64,000 bases of DNA from Bacillota bacterium (GTDB lineage Bacteria; Bacillota; UBA4882; UBA8346): assembly GCA_023417475.1 (NCBI GenBank), contig JAEZFP010000071.1, positions 1 to 64,000 of the forward strand, in the 5' to 3' direction. The position numbers were made by a program, and so were the translations under genes. Of the stretch, positions 49,881 through 58,253 are shown piece after piece (positions within the stretch are counted from its first letter, which is position 1; the number at the start of each line of letters is the position of its first letter). The notes under the pieces are model-generated. The model worked only from the letters and a program-made list of their open reading frames with translations, did not search any database and was not told the origin of the DNA.

Positions 49881-52800
49881 GAATTACCGGATTTTGTATC
49901 AAGCGTCCTATTACGACAGCAATGTTTTTTCTGGCCTTGGGAGTGCTCGGCATCCTAAGCTGCTCCAAGATGCCGATCGACCTGGTTCCGCAGGTTACCT
50001 ATCCGTCGATCAACATCAGCACATCGTATACGGGAGCCGGCCCGGAAGAAGTTGAGCAACTGATCACAATTCCGGTGGAACAAGCGGTTTCCGGTGTCAA
50101 CCAAGTCAAATCGATTACTTCAACTTCGCAGGAGGGTTCCTCGCGGGTTACCGTCAACTTCAACTGGGGTTTGAATCTTGACGAAGCGACCAACGATATC
50201 CGGTCCGCGCTGGACCGGATCAAGAGCCGCTTACCCGATGACGCGAATACGCCAACCATCTTTAAATACGATCCGTCCCAATCGCCGGTGATGACGATCG
50301 GTTTGACCGGTCGGATGGATGGCGGGGCATTGCGCAAGTTGGCCGATGACGAGTTAAGCTACCAACTGCAGAAAGTGAATGGGGTCTCCCGGGTCGATGT
50401 CCGGGGCGGACAGGACGAGGAGATTCAGGTCCATCTCAAACAAGACCGGTTGCAGGCCTTGGCAATCACCGGCGATCAGATTGCGACGGTTTTGAAAAAT
50501 GAAAACTCGATGCAGGCTGCCGGCCATCTTGATGTGGGCGTCGGCGACTTTTTGCTCCGGACCCAGGGACAGTTTAAAACCTTGGATGAGATCCGCAATA
50601 CGGCGATTAGCAACCGGAACGGCGTTCCGATTTATTTGAAGGATTTGGCGACAGTCGAGCCGGGTTATGCTTCAACAACGGCTTATGTGCGGATCGACGG
50701 CGAGCCGGGCATCCAGATTTCCATCCAAAAACGTTCCGGTTTTAATACGGTCGCAGTGGCCGACGGTCTCTACAAGGCAGTCGAATCGTTACAAAAGACC
50801 TATCCGCAAATTGCAATGCGGGTTTTGAATGACGACTCGATCTATATCCGCCGGGCGGTCAACAGCGTAGCCCATGAGGCGCTCATCGGCGGCGTGCTTG
50901 CCGGACTGATTTTGCTGTTTTTCTTCCATAATATCCGCGCCACCTTAATCACGGCGGTGGCGATGCCGGTATCGATCGTAATCACCTTAATGCTGGCATA
51001 TTTCTCCAACATGTCGCTGAATACATTCTCCCTGGGCGGATTGGCGCTTGGCGTCGGAATGCTGGTTGATAACGCGGTCGTCGTACTTGATAATATCTTC
51101 CGGCATTATCATGAGGATAAGACCGATATCGCCACTGCCGCTTTGACGGGAACCAGCGAGATGGGCCCGGCTTTGTCGGCATCGACCTTGACGCATATCT
51201 GCGTTTTCTTTCCCTTGTTATATATTGCGGGACGTTCCGGAATTATCTTTAAAGAACTCTCTTTGATGGTTGTTTTCTCGATTCTCTGCTCGTTGGTGGT
51301 GGCGATCTCTTTAATTCCGATGTTATGCGCCAAGTTTTTGAAGGTACGGGATCTGGATGAGGAAATGACCCACGGTGTCGCCGGCTACCTGAGCCGGATC
51401 CAGAATGGCTGGGAGACCTCGTATACCAAGAGTTTGGAATGGTGTTTCAACCATAAGGGCTTGGTTTTGAGCGTCAGTCTGGTGATCTTCATCGCGACCT
51501 TGATGTTATATCCCTTTATCGGGACCGAGCTGGTCCAGTCGACTGACGAGGGCGTCATTTCCATCAATATGCAATTGCCCACCGGCACCCGGCTCGAAGA
51601 TACCGATATGAACACCAAGATTATGGAAGCCCAAGTGAAAAAACTGGTTCCCGAATTAGCTCATTTAGAGACTTCGGTCGGCGGACGTTCCGGCAGCGCC
51701 AATCAACCGAACCAGTCGTATCTAACGTTGCGGTTGGCCAAACGTGACGAGCGCAAACGGACCACGCAGGAAATTGTCGATAACTTAACCGCCAAACTTA
51801 GCGTGGCCGGAGCGCGGTTGCGGGTTACTGCGCAAAGCAGCATGCGAATGTTTTACGGCGGTTCGCAATACCCGGTAGCCGTGGATGTTCGGGGGAAAGA
51901 CACTAATTTGACCCGTCAAACGGCGCTTGCGATTATGGATAAGCTGAGTGGGATTCCGGGTATTGCCAACGTCAATATGTCCCGGGAGGAAGCCCGGCCC
52001 GAACTGACTTTGCAGATCGACCGGCGGCGCGCGGCCGATTTGGGTCTCACCGCCGCGACCATCGCGACCGCGATTCAGACCAATATTGACGGCAAGGTGG
52101 CCACTATTTTCCGGGTAAACGGGGATGAGACCAATGTTCGGGTGATTCTTCAAGAATCGGACCGGCAAACCTGGGAGGATTTGCAACGGATCATGGTGAC
52201 CGGAACGCAAACCGCTCCCCTTTCCAATGTGGTGCGGATCGTTCAGGCTGATGGCCCGGTCAGCATCGAACGGAAAGACCGGGAGCGGAACATCACCGTC
52301 CAGGCCAGTTTGGCTGAAGGGCGGGATTTAGCGAGCGCCATGAAAGACATCCAGGGCGAAATCGATGCGATGGCGTTGCCGCCGGGGGTCAATATCTACT
52401 ATGCCGGTGATTATCAAGAACAGTTGGATTCAGCCCGCGATATGATGATCGCCTTCCTGTTGTCGCTGTTGTTGGTGTATATGGTCATGGCCGCCCAATT
52501 TGAATCATTTTTTGACCCCTTCGTCATTATGTTGGCGATCCCGTTTGCGTTAGGCGGCGTCTTGATCGCGTTGCTGATCACCAACACCAATATTAATACC
52601 CAAGTTTACCTTGGTTTGATTATGCTTGGCGGTATCGTGGTCAATAATACCATTGTTTTAATCAGTTATATCCGGATCTTGCTCGACCGGGGCATGGAGT
52701 TGAAAGCGGCGGTATTGGCCGGAGCCCGCTCGCGGTTGCGGCCGATTCTGATTACGACCGCAACGACTGCGCTGGGATTGGTTCCGATGGCAATGGGTAT

Positions 52801-54340
52801 CGGCGAAGGTTCTGAAACCCAGACGCCGTTGGCCCGGACAGTCATCGGCGGGTTGCTTTTCTCCACGATCTTGACGTTGATTTTGATTCCGGTCATCTTT
52901 ATTGTGTTGGAGTCGTTGCTGTCTCGGTTTAAATTCCGCAAAACCAAAGTTGCCGCAAGCACGCTGGTCTTGCTGATGCTGCTGGCAATCGGATTTTCCC
53001 TGCCCAGCCCGGCGCGGGCGGCCGCGCAACGGTTGACGGTGAAAGACGCCATTCAAATGGCGCTGCTAAACAGCGAAGACGGTAAAACCATCCGGCAATC
53101 GCGCGAGCTGGCACAGGCGGCCTACCGCGAGGTAACCGGGGGAAAAGAGTTCCAAGTCTATTCCGAGTTAATCAATTCCACTCCACCCAGCGGTAATCGT
53201 AATAATAAAGTAACCACCGGGGTAAAAGTGACCGCTGCCCAAAGTATTCCGTTAGCCAATCTGACCGGAGTGCAATCCTTATCCGACCGGATTGCCTATT
53301 CAAATTTGCAATCATCGCTCTTAAATGCCGATTCGCAAGAGCAACAACTGATTTATCAGGTTCTGACCGCTTATCAAAAAGAAATCGCGACAGCCCAGGA
53401 TCTGAAGATTACCAGCGAAAACCTGGAACGAACCAAAGCGCTCAACGATGAAATTCAGGCTCGGTCAAAGGTGGGATTGACCACGGTCAGTGAAGAGGCG
53501 GGAGCCGCTGCCAATCTGGCTTCCGCCGAGACCAATTTGAACCGGGTTAAACAACTGTATGAATTGGCCCGGCTTAAACTAAGACAGTTGTTGGGGCTTG
53601 ATCCCCAAACCGAGTTGGTGTTGACTCCGGTAGACAATACCGCGATTAAGATTGAATTAGCTGATTTGAGTCAACGGGCGCAACAGAATCGACCCGATCT
53701 CAAGATAGCGAAAGAAGCGGTGACCCGTGCGGAAGCCAATCTCGAGCTGGCCGGTTTGGCTAAAAAGTTGGGTTTCAATTTCAACTGGAAGTTTGAACGG
53801 AATAATTTAGACAGCAATCTGGGGGTGTCTAATTACAGCACCAGCGATAAAACCGGCCGCCCCGGCCAATGGTCGCTCAATGGGGACGTCAGCGTGTATC
53901 CGGTTAAATTCTTTGATAATAGCAGTTATGATGAAGCGAAGAACGGAACCCTAACTTTCACTATCCGCTGGAACATCATTGACGGGAACGTTCGGGAGGA
54001 ACGGGAGAAACAAGCGCGGTTGCTGCGCGACCAGACCAAGGAGAACTTAGCGAAGACGGAGAAAAATGCGGTGTATGACCTGCAGGATGCGTACTACAGT
54101 TACCTCAATCAGCAGGATAAACTGCGCAGTATGGAGTTGCAGCTCAAGTACAACCGCGCTTACTACGAGACCGTCCAAGCCAAGCTGCGGGTTGGAATGG
54201 CAACGGTCAAAGACGTGCTCGACGCCCAAGTGATCTTGAATCAATCGGAGATTGATTATGAGCGGGCGGCTAGCGATCTGTATCTTTATCAAGTCAACTT
54301 GTTCCACGCCACCGGAGAATTGAAGGTTGAACTGTTTTGA
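49877..54340 (+). CDS. RND efflux permease fused to a TolC-like outer-membrane channel
   Basis: A 1487-residue fusion. Residues 1-1018 are an HAE1-type RND permease: lead FCIKRPITTAMFFLALGVLG, 12 helices, TM4 with GVGMLVDNAVVVLDN (the proton-relay Asp pair), TM11 region. Residues 1019-1048 look like a signal peptide: basic KFRKTK, hydrophobic STLVLLMLLAIGFSL and a PARAAA site (A1046-x-A1048). Residues 1050-1487 are TolC-like: two helical-hairpin repeats (LTVKDAIQMALLN ..., LKIAKEAVTRAEANLELA ...). One frame throughout with no stop. If signal peptidase cuts, the channel would be released from the pump. Implies an outer membrane. Confidence 0.88.
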   Translation: MRITGFCIKRPITTAMFFLALGVLGILSCSKMPIDLVPQVTYPSINISTSYTGAGPEEVEQLITIPVEQAVSGVNQVKSITSTSQEGSSRVTVNFNWGLNLDEATNDIRSALDRIKSRLPDDANTPTIFKYDPSQSPVMTIGLTGRMDGGALRKLADDELSYQLQKVNGVSRVDVRGGQDEEIQVHLKQDRLQALAITGDQIATVLKNENSMQAAGHLDVGVGDFLLRTQGQFKTLDEIRNTAISNRNGVPIYLKDLATVEPGYASTTAYVRIDGEPGIQISIQKRSGFNTVAVADGLYKAVESLQKTYPQIAMRVLNDDSIYIRRAVNSVAHEALIGGVLAGLILLFFFHNIRATLITAVAMPVSIVITLMLAYFSNMSLNTFSLGGLALGVGMLVDNAVVVLDNIFRHYHEDKTDIATAALTGTSEMGPALSASTLTHICVFFPLLYIAGRSGIIFKELSLMVVFSILCSLVVAISLIPMLCAKFLKVRDLDEEMTHGVAGYLSRIQNGWETSYTKSLEWCFNHKGLVLSVSLVIFIATLMLYPFIGTELVQSTDEGVISINMQLPTGTRLEDTDMNTKIMEAQVKKLVPELAHLETSVGGRSGSANQPNQSYLTLRLAKRDERKRTTQEIVDNLTAKLSVAGARLRVTAQSSMRMFYGGSQYPVAVDVRGKDTNLTRQTALAIMDKLSGIPGIANVNMSREEARPELTLQIDRRRAADLGLTAATIATAIQTNIDGKVATIFRVNGDETNVRVILQESDRQTWEDLQRIMVTGTQTAPLSNVVRIVQADGPVSIERKDRERNITVQASLAEGRDLASAMKDIQGEIDAMALPPGVNIYYAGDYQEQLDSARDMMIAFLLSLLLVYMVMAAQFESFFDPFVIMLAIPFALGGVLIALLITNTNINTQVYLGLIMLGGIVVNNTIVLISYIRILLDRGMELKAAVLAGARSRLRPILITTATTALGLVPMAMGIGEGSETQTPLARTVIGGLLFSTILTLILIPVIFIVLESLLSRFKFRKTKVAASTLVLLMLLAIGFSLPSPARAAAQRLTVKDAIQMALLNSEDGKTIRQSRELAQAAYREVTGGKEFQVYSELINSTPPSGNRNNKVTTGVKVTAAQSIPLANLTGVQSLSDRIAYSNLQSSLLNADSQEQQLIYQVLTAYQKEIATAQDLKITSENLERTKALNDEIQARSKVGLTTVSEEAGAAANLASAETNLNRVKQLYELARLKLRQLLGLDPQTELVLTPVDNTAIKIELADLSQRAQQNRPDLKIAKEAVTRAEANLELAGLAKKLGFNFNWKFERNNLDSNLGVSNYSTSDKTGRPGQWSLNGDVSVYPVKFFDNSSYDEAKNGTLTFTIRWNIIDGNVREEREKQARLLRDQTKENLAKTEKNAVYDLQDAYYSYLNQQDKLRSMELQLKYNRAYYETVQAKLRVGMATVKDVLDAQVILNQSEIDYERAASDLYLYQVNLFHATGELKVELF

Positions 54341-54389
54341 ATTCAAGTAGAATCGTAGAGCGAATTTAGCTTGATAATGAGATTCTATT

Positions 54390-54422
54390 AAGTCCGTTGT
54401 CGAAAGACGACGGACTTTTTAT
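54390..54422 (+). terminator. terminator of the efflux operon
   Basis: aagtccg / cggactt stem with an internal tcg / cga pair, then ttttt. Confidence 0.75.
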
Positions 54423-54488
54423 ATGGGGATTAGAAGAGAACCAAACGAATCTTGGGGTTTCGCAGAGAACTAACCGGATTTGCGCCGG

Positions 54489-55004
54489 TTAGTTCTCTTG
54501 GGTGGTGATGGTTACCGGGATGGTCTGTTCCGCCACATTGTCAAGTTTGGGAAGGGAGACGGTTAACTTATCCTTCTGATAGGAGGCTGCGGAGCCTACT
54601 CCGGTAACTTTGGCGGGAAGCCGGATCTTGCGATGAAAGGATTGCTCGGCGCCGGTTTCGTTCTGCCGTTCGATCAGTAACGTATCGTCATTTTGCAATC
54701 TAATGGATAGCTCGGCGGGACCGGTGATTCCGGAAATTGCCAGCGTTACTTTGATCGTCTCTTTGGATTCGGCAATATCGACGTTCGAATCTTGACTTGA
54801 AAATGAGGCGGGATTGTTATTTTGCCATAAGGCAAGCACGGATTCCAAATTTTCAGCCCAATTCGAATTATTACCGCCCCATTGGTTTAAAACTTCACGA
54901 ATAAAACCTTCCATGCCATTGGTTGGGAATTTCTCGTGGGTCAGTTCAGCAGCTTTTTTTTGGAGTTCTAATAATTGGTTCATCCAGGATTGATCAAAGA
55001 TCAT
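54489..55004 (-). CDS. Hsp20/alpha-crystallin-like protein of a spore cluster
   Basis: A 171-residue protein. Residues 1-85 are helical and amphipathic; residues 75-171 are a crystallin-type beta-sandwich (VDIAESKETIKVTLAISGIT, LSIRLQNDDTLLIE, FHRKIRLPAKV, YQKDKLTVSLPK). This resembles the spore germination protein GerT as well as small heat-shock proteins. The gene overlaps the preceding gerP-like gene by 11 bases. aggtg precedes the ATG. A perfect 14-bp hairpin (54464-54498) surrounds its stop codon. Confidence 0.75.
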   Translation of the reverse strand: MIFDQSWMNQLLELQKKAAELTHEKFPTNGMEGFIREVLNQWGGNNSNWAENLESVLALWQNNNPASFSSQDSNVDIAESKETIKVTLAISGITGPAELSIRLQNDDTLLIERQNETGAEQSFHRKIRLPAKVTGVGSAASYQKDKLTVSLPKLDNVAEQTIPVTITTQEN

Positions 55005-55239
55005 TCTTATTCACCTGCGTTAAGAGATTTGCCGATCCTTTGAACATGTTGATATGACTGGGATCATACACCATATTGAAACAAGCGCCGCTGCAGTTGC
55101 CATTGCCGCCGAGGATCTGACCGCTATTGGACTTGCTCATTGCGGACCATTGGGTGTGGGAGGTTTCACCGCTGAAGATGCCGGATGACGAGGAAACTTC
55201 GGACACTTTTAATTCGGAAATCGTAATTTGAATATCCAT
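54994..55239 (-). CDS. GerP-like small spore protein
   Basis: An 81-residue protein: MDIQITISELKVSEVSSSSG, then IFSGETSHTQWSAMSKSNSG and a DPSHINMF end. It has the N-terminal strand, glycine/serine middle and DPD/DPS-x-I/V-D/N-M pattern of the GerPA/GerPF/GerPE group. ATG at 55239 follows aaggtg by eight bases. The two neighbouring small proteins share the WSAMSKSN/FKSMSKSN motif, so they are recent relatives. Confidence 0.65.
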   Translation of the reverse strand: MDIQITISELKVSEVSSSSGIFSGETSHTQWSAMSKSNSGQILGGNGNCSGACFNMVYDPSHINMFKGSANLLTQVNKNDL

Positions 55240-55268
55240 TCCATTTTCACCTTCTCTTGAACCTTTGT

Positions 55269-55532
55269 TTAGCAAGGCGGAACCGGGAAGCGGGATGAGG
55301 TGCGGTCGCGGACAGGACCTTGCGTATCCCAACACATGTCGACCCCATCGGGGTCTTGCACATAATTGGTACTTGACGGGAAGGAGTTGTTATTTCCCGA
55401 AACATTGCCAATGCCGGCATTGCTTTTGCTCATGCTTTTGAACTCACGTAGAAAATTTCGGCCGATGTTAAGTGACGAGGCGTTTTCAATACTGCCGATA
55501 TTAATGGAATTGATGGTCAATTGAAAATTCAT
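55269..55532 (-). CDS. GerP-like small spore protein
   Basis: An 87-residue protein beginning MNFQLTINSINIGSIENASS, with FKSMSKSNAGIGNVSGNNNS and QDPDGVDM towards the C-terminus. The pattern is that of GerP inner-coat proteins. The last 18 residues (DTQGPVRDRTSSRFPVPPC) are atypical and cysteine-ended. gagga precedes the ATG by about eleven bases. Reads divergently from 55635. Confidence 0.65.
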   Translation of the reverse strand: MNFQLTINSINIGSIENASSLNIGRNFLREFKSMSKSNAGIGNVSGNNNSFPSSTNYVQDPDGVDMCWDTQGPVRDRTSSRFPVPPC

Positions 55533-55634
55533 TTTGTGCTTTATCCTCAGCAATTGATTGATTTGCTCACCGAAAAAATACCGGCTACGTATTATAGTGC
55601 TATACTTTATGAATCTTGCCGTAGGGGTGTTCCA

Positions 55635-55892
55635 ATGGCAGTTGTTATTAATTTTGGGGTACTGGTTGTTAACAATTTAACCAATAATGCCGGACTTTTT
55701 TTTGGTGAAAATGCGTCACAGCAAGGCTGGGACTCACCTACCAAAACCAACGAGGCGCAAGGGATTTACGGAGTAGGCTGCGTTGCGGTGAATAGCGTCA
55801 ACATCAATATTGATCCCGATTTGGTGGATACGTTAACGAACCACAACAACTTAAATGCGCCAATGGCTCCTTTGATTATCAAAGCGATTTAA
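55635..55892 (+). CDS. GerPA/GerPF-like spore germination protein
   Basis: An 85-residue protein: MAVVINFGVLVVNNLTNNAG, LFFGENASQQGWDSPTKTNE, GYGVGC...NINIDPDLVDTL. The F-F-G-E/D-N, W-D-S and N-I-N-x-D-P-D-x-V/I-D motifs are those of the GerPA/GerPF family of spore inner-coat permeability proteins. aggggtg lies five bases before the ATG; the longer in-frame start overlaps the divergent gene. A TATACT at 55601-55606 may be its -10 box. Confidence 0.75.
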   Translation: MAVVINFGVLVVNNLTNNAGLFFGENASQQGWDSPTKTNEAQGIYGVGCVAVNSVNINIDPDLVDTLTNHNNLNAPMAPLIIKAI

Positions 55893-55926
55893 GGATGATT
55901 CCGGTTCTTAGTTCCGGTGGGGGTGA

Positions 55927-56199
55927 TTGCCAATTATTGAAAACTCCAGTAATTCCAAGAACGCTAATCATAAACTTTTCGATTTATATGAAAAGATTCT
56001 GGAATTGGAATCGGAAATCGCCGCGTTAAAAAAGCAACAAGCCCCGCAGACTATCATTATTGAACATTTGTATGTGAGAAAGGTTGATATTGATAAGCTT
56101 CAGTTCAAACTGGATGAGATCTCCGTCGATGATTTGAGCGGGATGTTGAATGTCGGTATTAATAGCGATGGGAAACTGAAGCAGAAAGAGTTGAAATAG
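55927..56199 (+). CDS. GerPC-like coiled-coil spore protein
   Basis: A 90-residue protein. Residues 15-40 are a coiled coil (LFDLYEKILELESEIAALKKQ), then IIIEHLYVRKVDIDKLQFKL and ISVDDLSGMLNVGIN. The latter matches the GerPC pattern in which a K-V-D/N-I-D-K-L strand is followed by L-x-G-x-L-N-V/I-G. The start is TTG at 55927 with ggggtga immediately before it. It follows the GerPA-like gene by 34 bases on the same strand. Confidence 0.7.
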   Translation: MPIIENSSNSKNANHKLFDLYEKILELESEIAALKKQQAPQTIIIEHLYVRKVDIDKLQFKLDEISVDDLSGMLNVGINSDGKLKQKELK

Positions 56200-56228
56200 A
56201 CCAGTCAATTTCTAACTGAAGAAACACC

Positions 56229-56267
56229 AAAAAATCCGGTTGCACAAACTTCAACCGGATTTTTTAA
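56229..56267 (+). terminator. terminator of the gerP-like + strand genes
   Basis: aaaaaatccggttg / caaccggatttttt, a perfect 14-bp stem, ending in T. Confidence 0.9.
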
Positions 56268-56498
56268 TTTTATCAAATGAGAATCAGTTAAACCCAAGGT
56301 AAACCCACCCGCAATATATAACGGGTGAGGAGAGGTTTCCCGGTGCGCTATTTGGGCGTGGGAGACAGGCAGTTCTTTATGCGCGATTTCCCAAGATATT
56401 TTGCATGACGGCATCGATGAAATTTGTCTTGGCTGGGCCAACGATCACTGAACGGTGAAGGACGAATTGGAAGGTGTGGGTCAGCGGGAAAAAGGTTC
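56268..56498. other. gene-free region before the second MerR unit
   Basis: No ORF with a ribosome site. A cacccg / cgggtg inverted repeat lies at about 56307-56328. Nothing else is recognised. Confidence 0.35.
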
Positions 56499-56529
56499 TT
56501 GACTTATAGCCCACTCTAAGGTGTATGAT
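56499..56529 (+). promoter_or_regulatory. MerR-type promoter
   Basis: TTGACT (56499-56504), 19-base spacer, TATGAT (56524-56529). The spacer holds an imperfect dyad, tatagcccactcta, resembling the perfect dyad of the other MerR promoter at 25058-25071. Confidence 0.7.
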
Positions 56530-56603
56530 ATAATCCGAATCAGTTTGTTGCTGAACCGAACCTGGTTTGCCGTAATAATGGTCGGCGCTTGGAGGATAAC
56601 CGG

Positions 56604-57017
56604 ATGGGTTATACAATTAAAGCAATTGCCGCGAAACTTGGGTTGACAACCTATACACTTCGCTATTATGAGAAAGAAGGTTTACTGCCGACGGTGGAAC
56701 GAGACCAAAACGGCAATCGTGTCTTCACTGAACATGATATCGAATGGTTGCAGTTAATCTGTTGTTTGCGCGATACCGGCATGCCGGTTAATAAGATTAA
56801 ACGGTATGTGGTGTTATGCCAGGAAGGCGACCGAAGCATCGCGGTCCGCCGGGAGATTATCTTCCGGCATAAACAAGCGGTTGAACAACGGATTGAGCAG
56901 ATGAACGGTTGTTTAGTGCGGATCAATAAAAAGTTGGAATGTTATGACGAGTTTGTCGAAGCAAAAGGGGTTGACGGCTGCAACCCGTTCAATTCGGTGA
57001 AAAAAGCCAATCCCTAA
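56604..57017 (+). CDS. MerR-family regulator (AdhR-like, second copy)
   Basis: A 137-residue activator. The winged helix YTIKAIAAKLGLTTYTLRYYEKEGLL is at the N-terminus, then RVFTEHDIEWLQLICCLRDTGMPV with two adjacent cysteines, a coiled coil, and a longer C-terminal tail than its relative at 24658. ATG at 56604 follows ggagg by eight bases. It precedes a DUF362 ferredoxin protein and an aldo/keto reductase on the same strand and probably controls both. Confidence 0.87.
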   Translation: MGYTIKAIAAKLGLTTYTLRYYEKEGLLPTVERDQNGNRVFTEHDIEWLQLICCLRDTGMPVNKIKRYVVLCQEGDRSIAVRREIIFRHKQAVEQRIEQMNGCLVRINKKLECYDEFVEAKGVDGCNPFNSVKKANP

Positions 57018-57087
57018 CCGCAACGTTGAACGATGCCGTGAAAATTGTCTATTCTTTCGATGTAAAATTCCGATTTGGGAGGAAACG

Positions 57088-58209
57088 ATGGAAAAGTCTA
57101 AAGTTTATTTTACCAATATGCGTGTCACCGCCAACCTAAACTTGCTGCAGAAATTGGAGCGGCTGATCAAAAAAGCGGGAATCGCCGGGATTGATTTCAA
57201 AAGCAAATATACCGCGATCAAAGTTCATTTTGGCGAACCGGGCAATCTCGCGTATCTCCGGCCCAACTACGCCAAGGTGGTTGCGGATGTGGTCAAAGAA
57301 CTGGGCGGAAAGGTGTTTCTGACCGATTGCAACACCCTATATGTCGGACGGCGTAAAGACGCGCTGGAGCATTTGGAAGCCGCTTATGAAAACGGGTACA
57401 ATCCTTTCACCACCGGTTGTCAGATCATCATCGGCGATGGGTTGAAAGGAACCGATGAAGCGTATGTGCCGATTCCGGGCGGCGAGTGCGTCAAGGAAGC
57501 CAAGATTGGCCGGGCGGTGATGGATGCCGATATTTTTGTCAGCCTCAATCATTTTAAAGGGCATGAATTGGCCGGTTTTGGCGGCGCGTTGAAAAATATC
57601 GGCATGGGTTGCGGTTCCCGGGCGGGAAAGATGGAGATGCATAGCGACGGCAAACCGACGGTTGAGACGGAAGTTTGCGTCGGCTGTGGAGCCTGCGTTA
57701 AGATCTGCGCCCATCAAGCCATCATCCTCACAAGCAAAAAAGCCGAGATCGACCATAAGCGCTGTGTCGGTTGCGGCCGTTGCATCGGGACCTGTCATTG
57801 CGACGCCATCGTTGCCGCCTGGGATGAACCGAGCGAGATGATGAATAAAAAGATCGCCGAATACGCTTTGGCGGTTTTAAACGGACGGCCCCATTTTCAT
57901 ATCAGTCTAGTGATTGATGTCGCGCCGTTCTGTGATTGCCATGCCGAAAATGACGCGCCGATCATTCCCGATGTCGGCCTATTCGCTTCGTTTGATCCGG
58001 TGGCGTTGGACATGGCCTGCGCCGATATGGCTAATCAAGCTCCGGCCGTTGCCAACAGTTACTTAGGGGAACAGCTGCAACGCCGCCCGCGGAATGACGA
58101 TCACGATCACTTCAACGCCACTCATCCAGAGACTAATTGGCGGGTATGTGTGGAGCATGCCGAAAAATTGGGGATTGGCACTCGCAGTTATGAATTGATT
58201 GAGATTTAA
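57088..58209 (+). CDS. DUF362 protein with two [4Fe-4S] clusters
   Basis: A 373-residue cytosolic iron-sulfur protein. The DUF362 domain has KVHFGEPGNLAYLRPNYAKV, FLTDCNTLY and SLNHFKGHELAGFGGALKN. The inserted two-cluster ferredoxin lies at about 190-235 (CVGCGACVKIC, CVGCGRCIGTC). The C-terminus holds the FDPVALDMACADM motif. Such proteins are common in anaerobes; the role is unknown, perhaps electron transfer. aggagg lies before the ATG. The next gene is a ferredoxin-type AKR. Confidence 0.87.
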   Translation: MEKSKVYFTNMRVTANLNLLQKLERLIKKAGIAGIDFKSKYTAIKVHFGEPGNLAYLRPNYAKVVADVVKELGGKVFLTDCNTLYVGRRKDALEHLEAAYENGYNPFTTGCQIIIGDGLKGTDEAYVPIPGGECVKEAKIGRAVMDADIFVSLNHFKGHELAGFGGALKNIGMGCGSRAGKMEMHSDGKPTVETEVCVGCGACVKICAHQAIILTSKKAEIDHKRCVGCGRCIGTCHCDAIVAAWDEPSEMMNKKIAEYALAVLNGRPHFHISLVIDVAPFCDCHAENDAPIIPDVGLFASFDPVALDMACADMANQAPAVANSYLGEQLQRRPRNDDHDHFNATHPETNWRVCVEHAEKLGIGTRSYELIEI

Positions 58210-58253
58210 GGTGTCTTCTAATATGGAACAAAAAATTGAAAGAGGGTGTAATG

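Noticed and set aside
54464..54498. Terminator for the Hsp20-like gene
   Set aside because: A perfect 14-bp hairpin, but it includes the stop codon and has no T-run on either strand.
56377..56616. 79-residue minus-strand frame before the second MerR
   Set aside because: Overlaps the MerR promoter and has no ribosome site.
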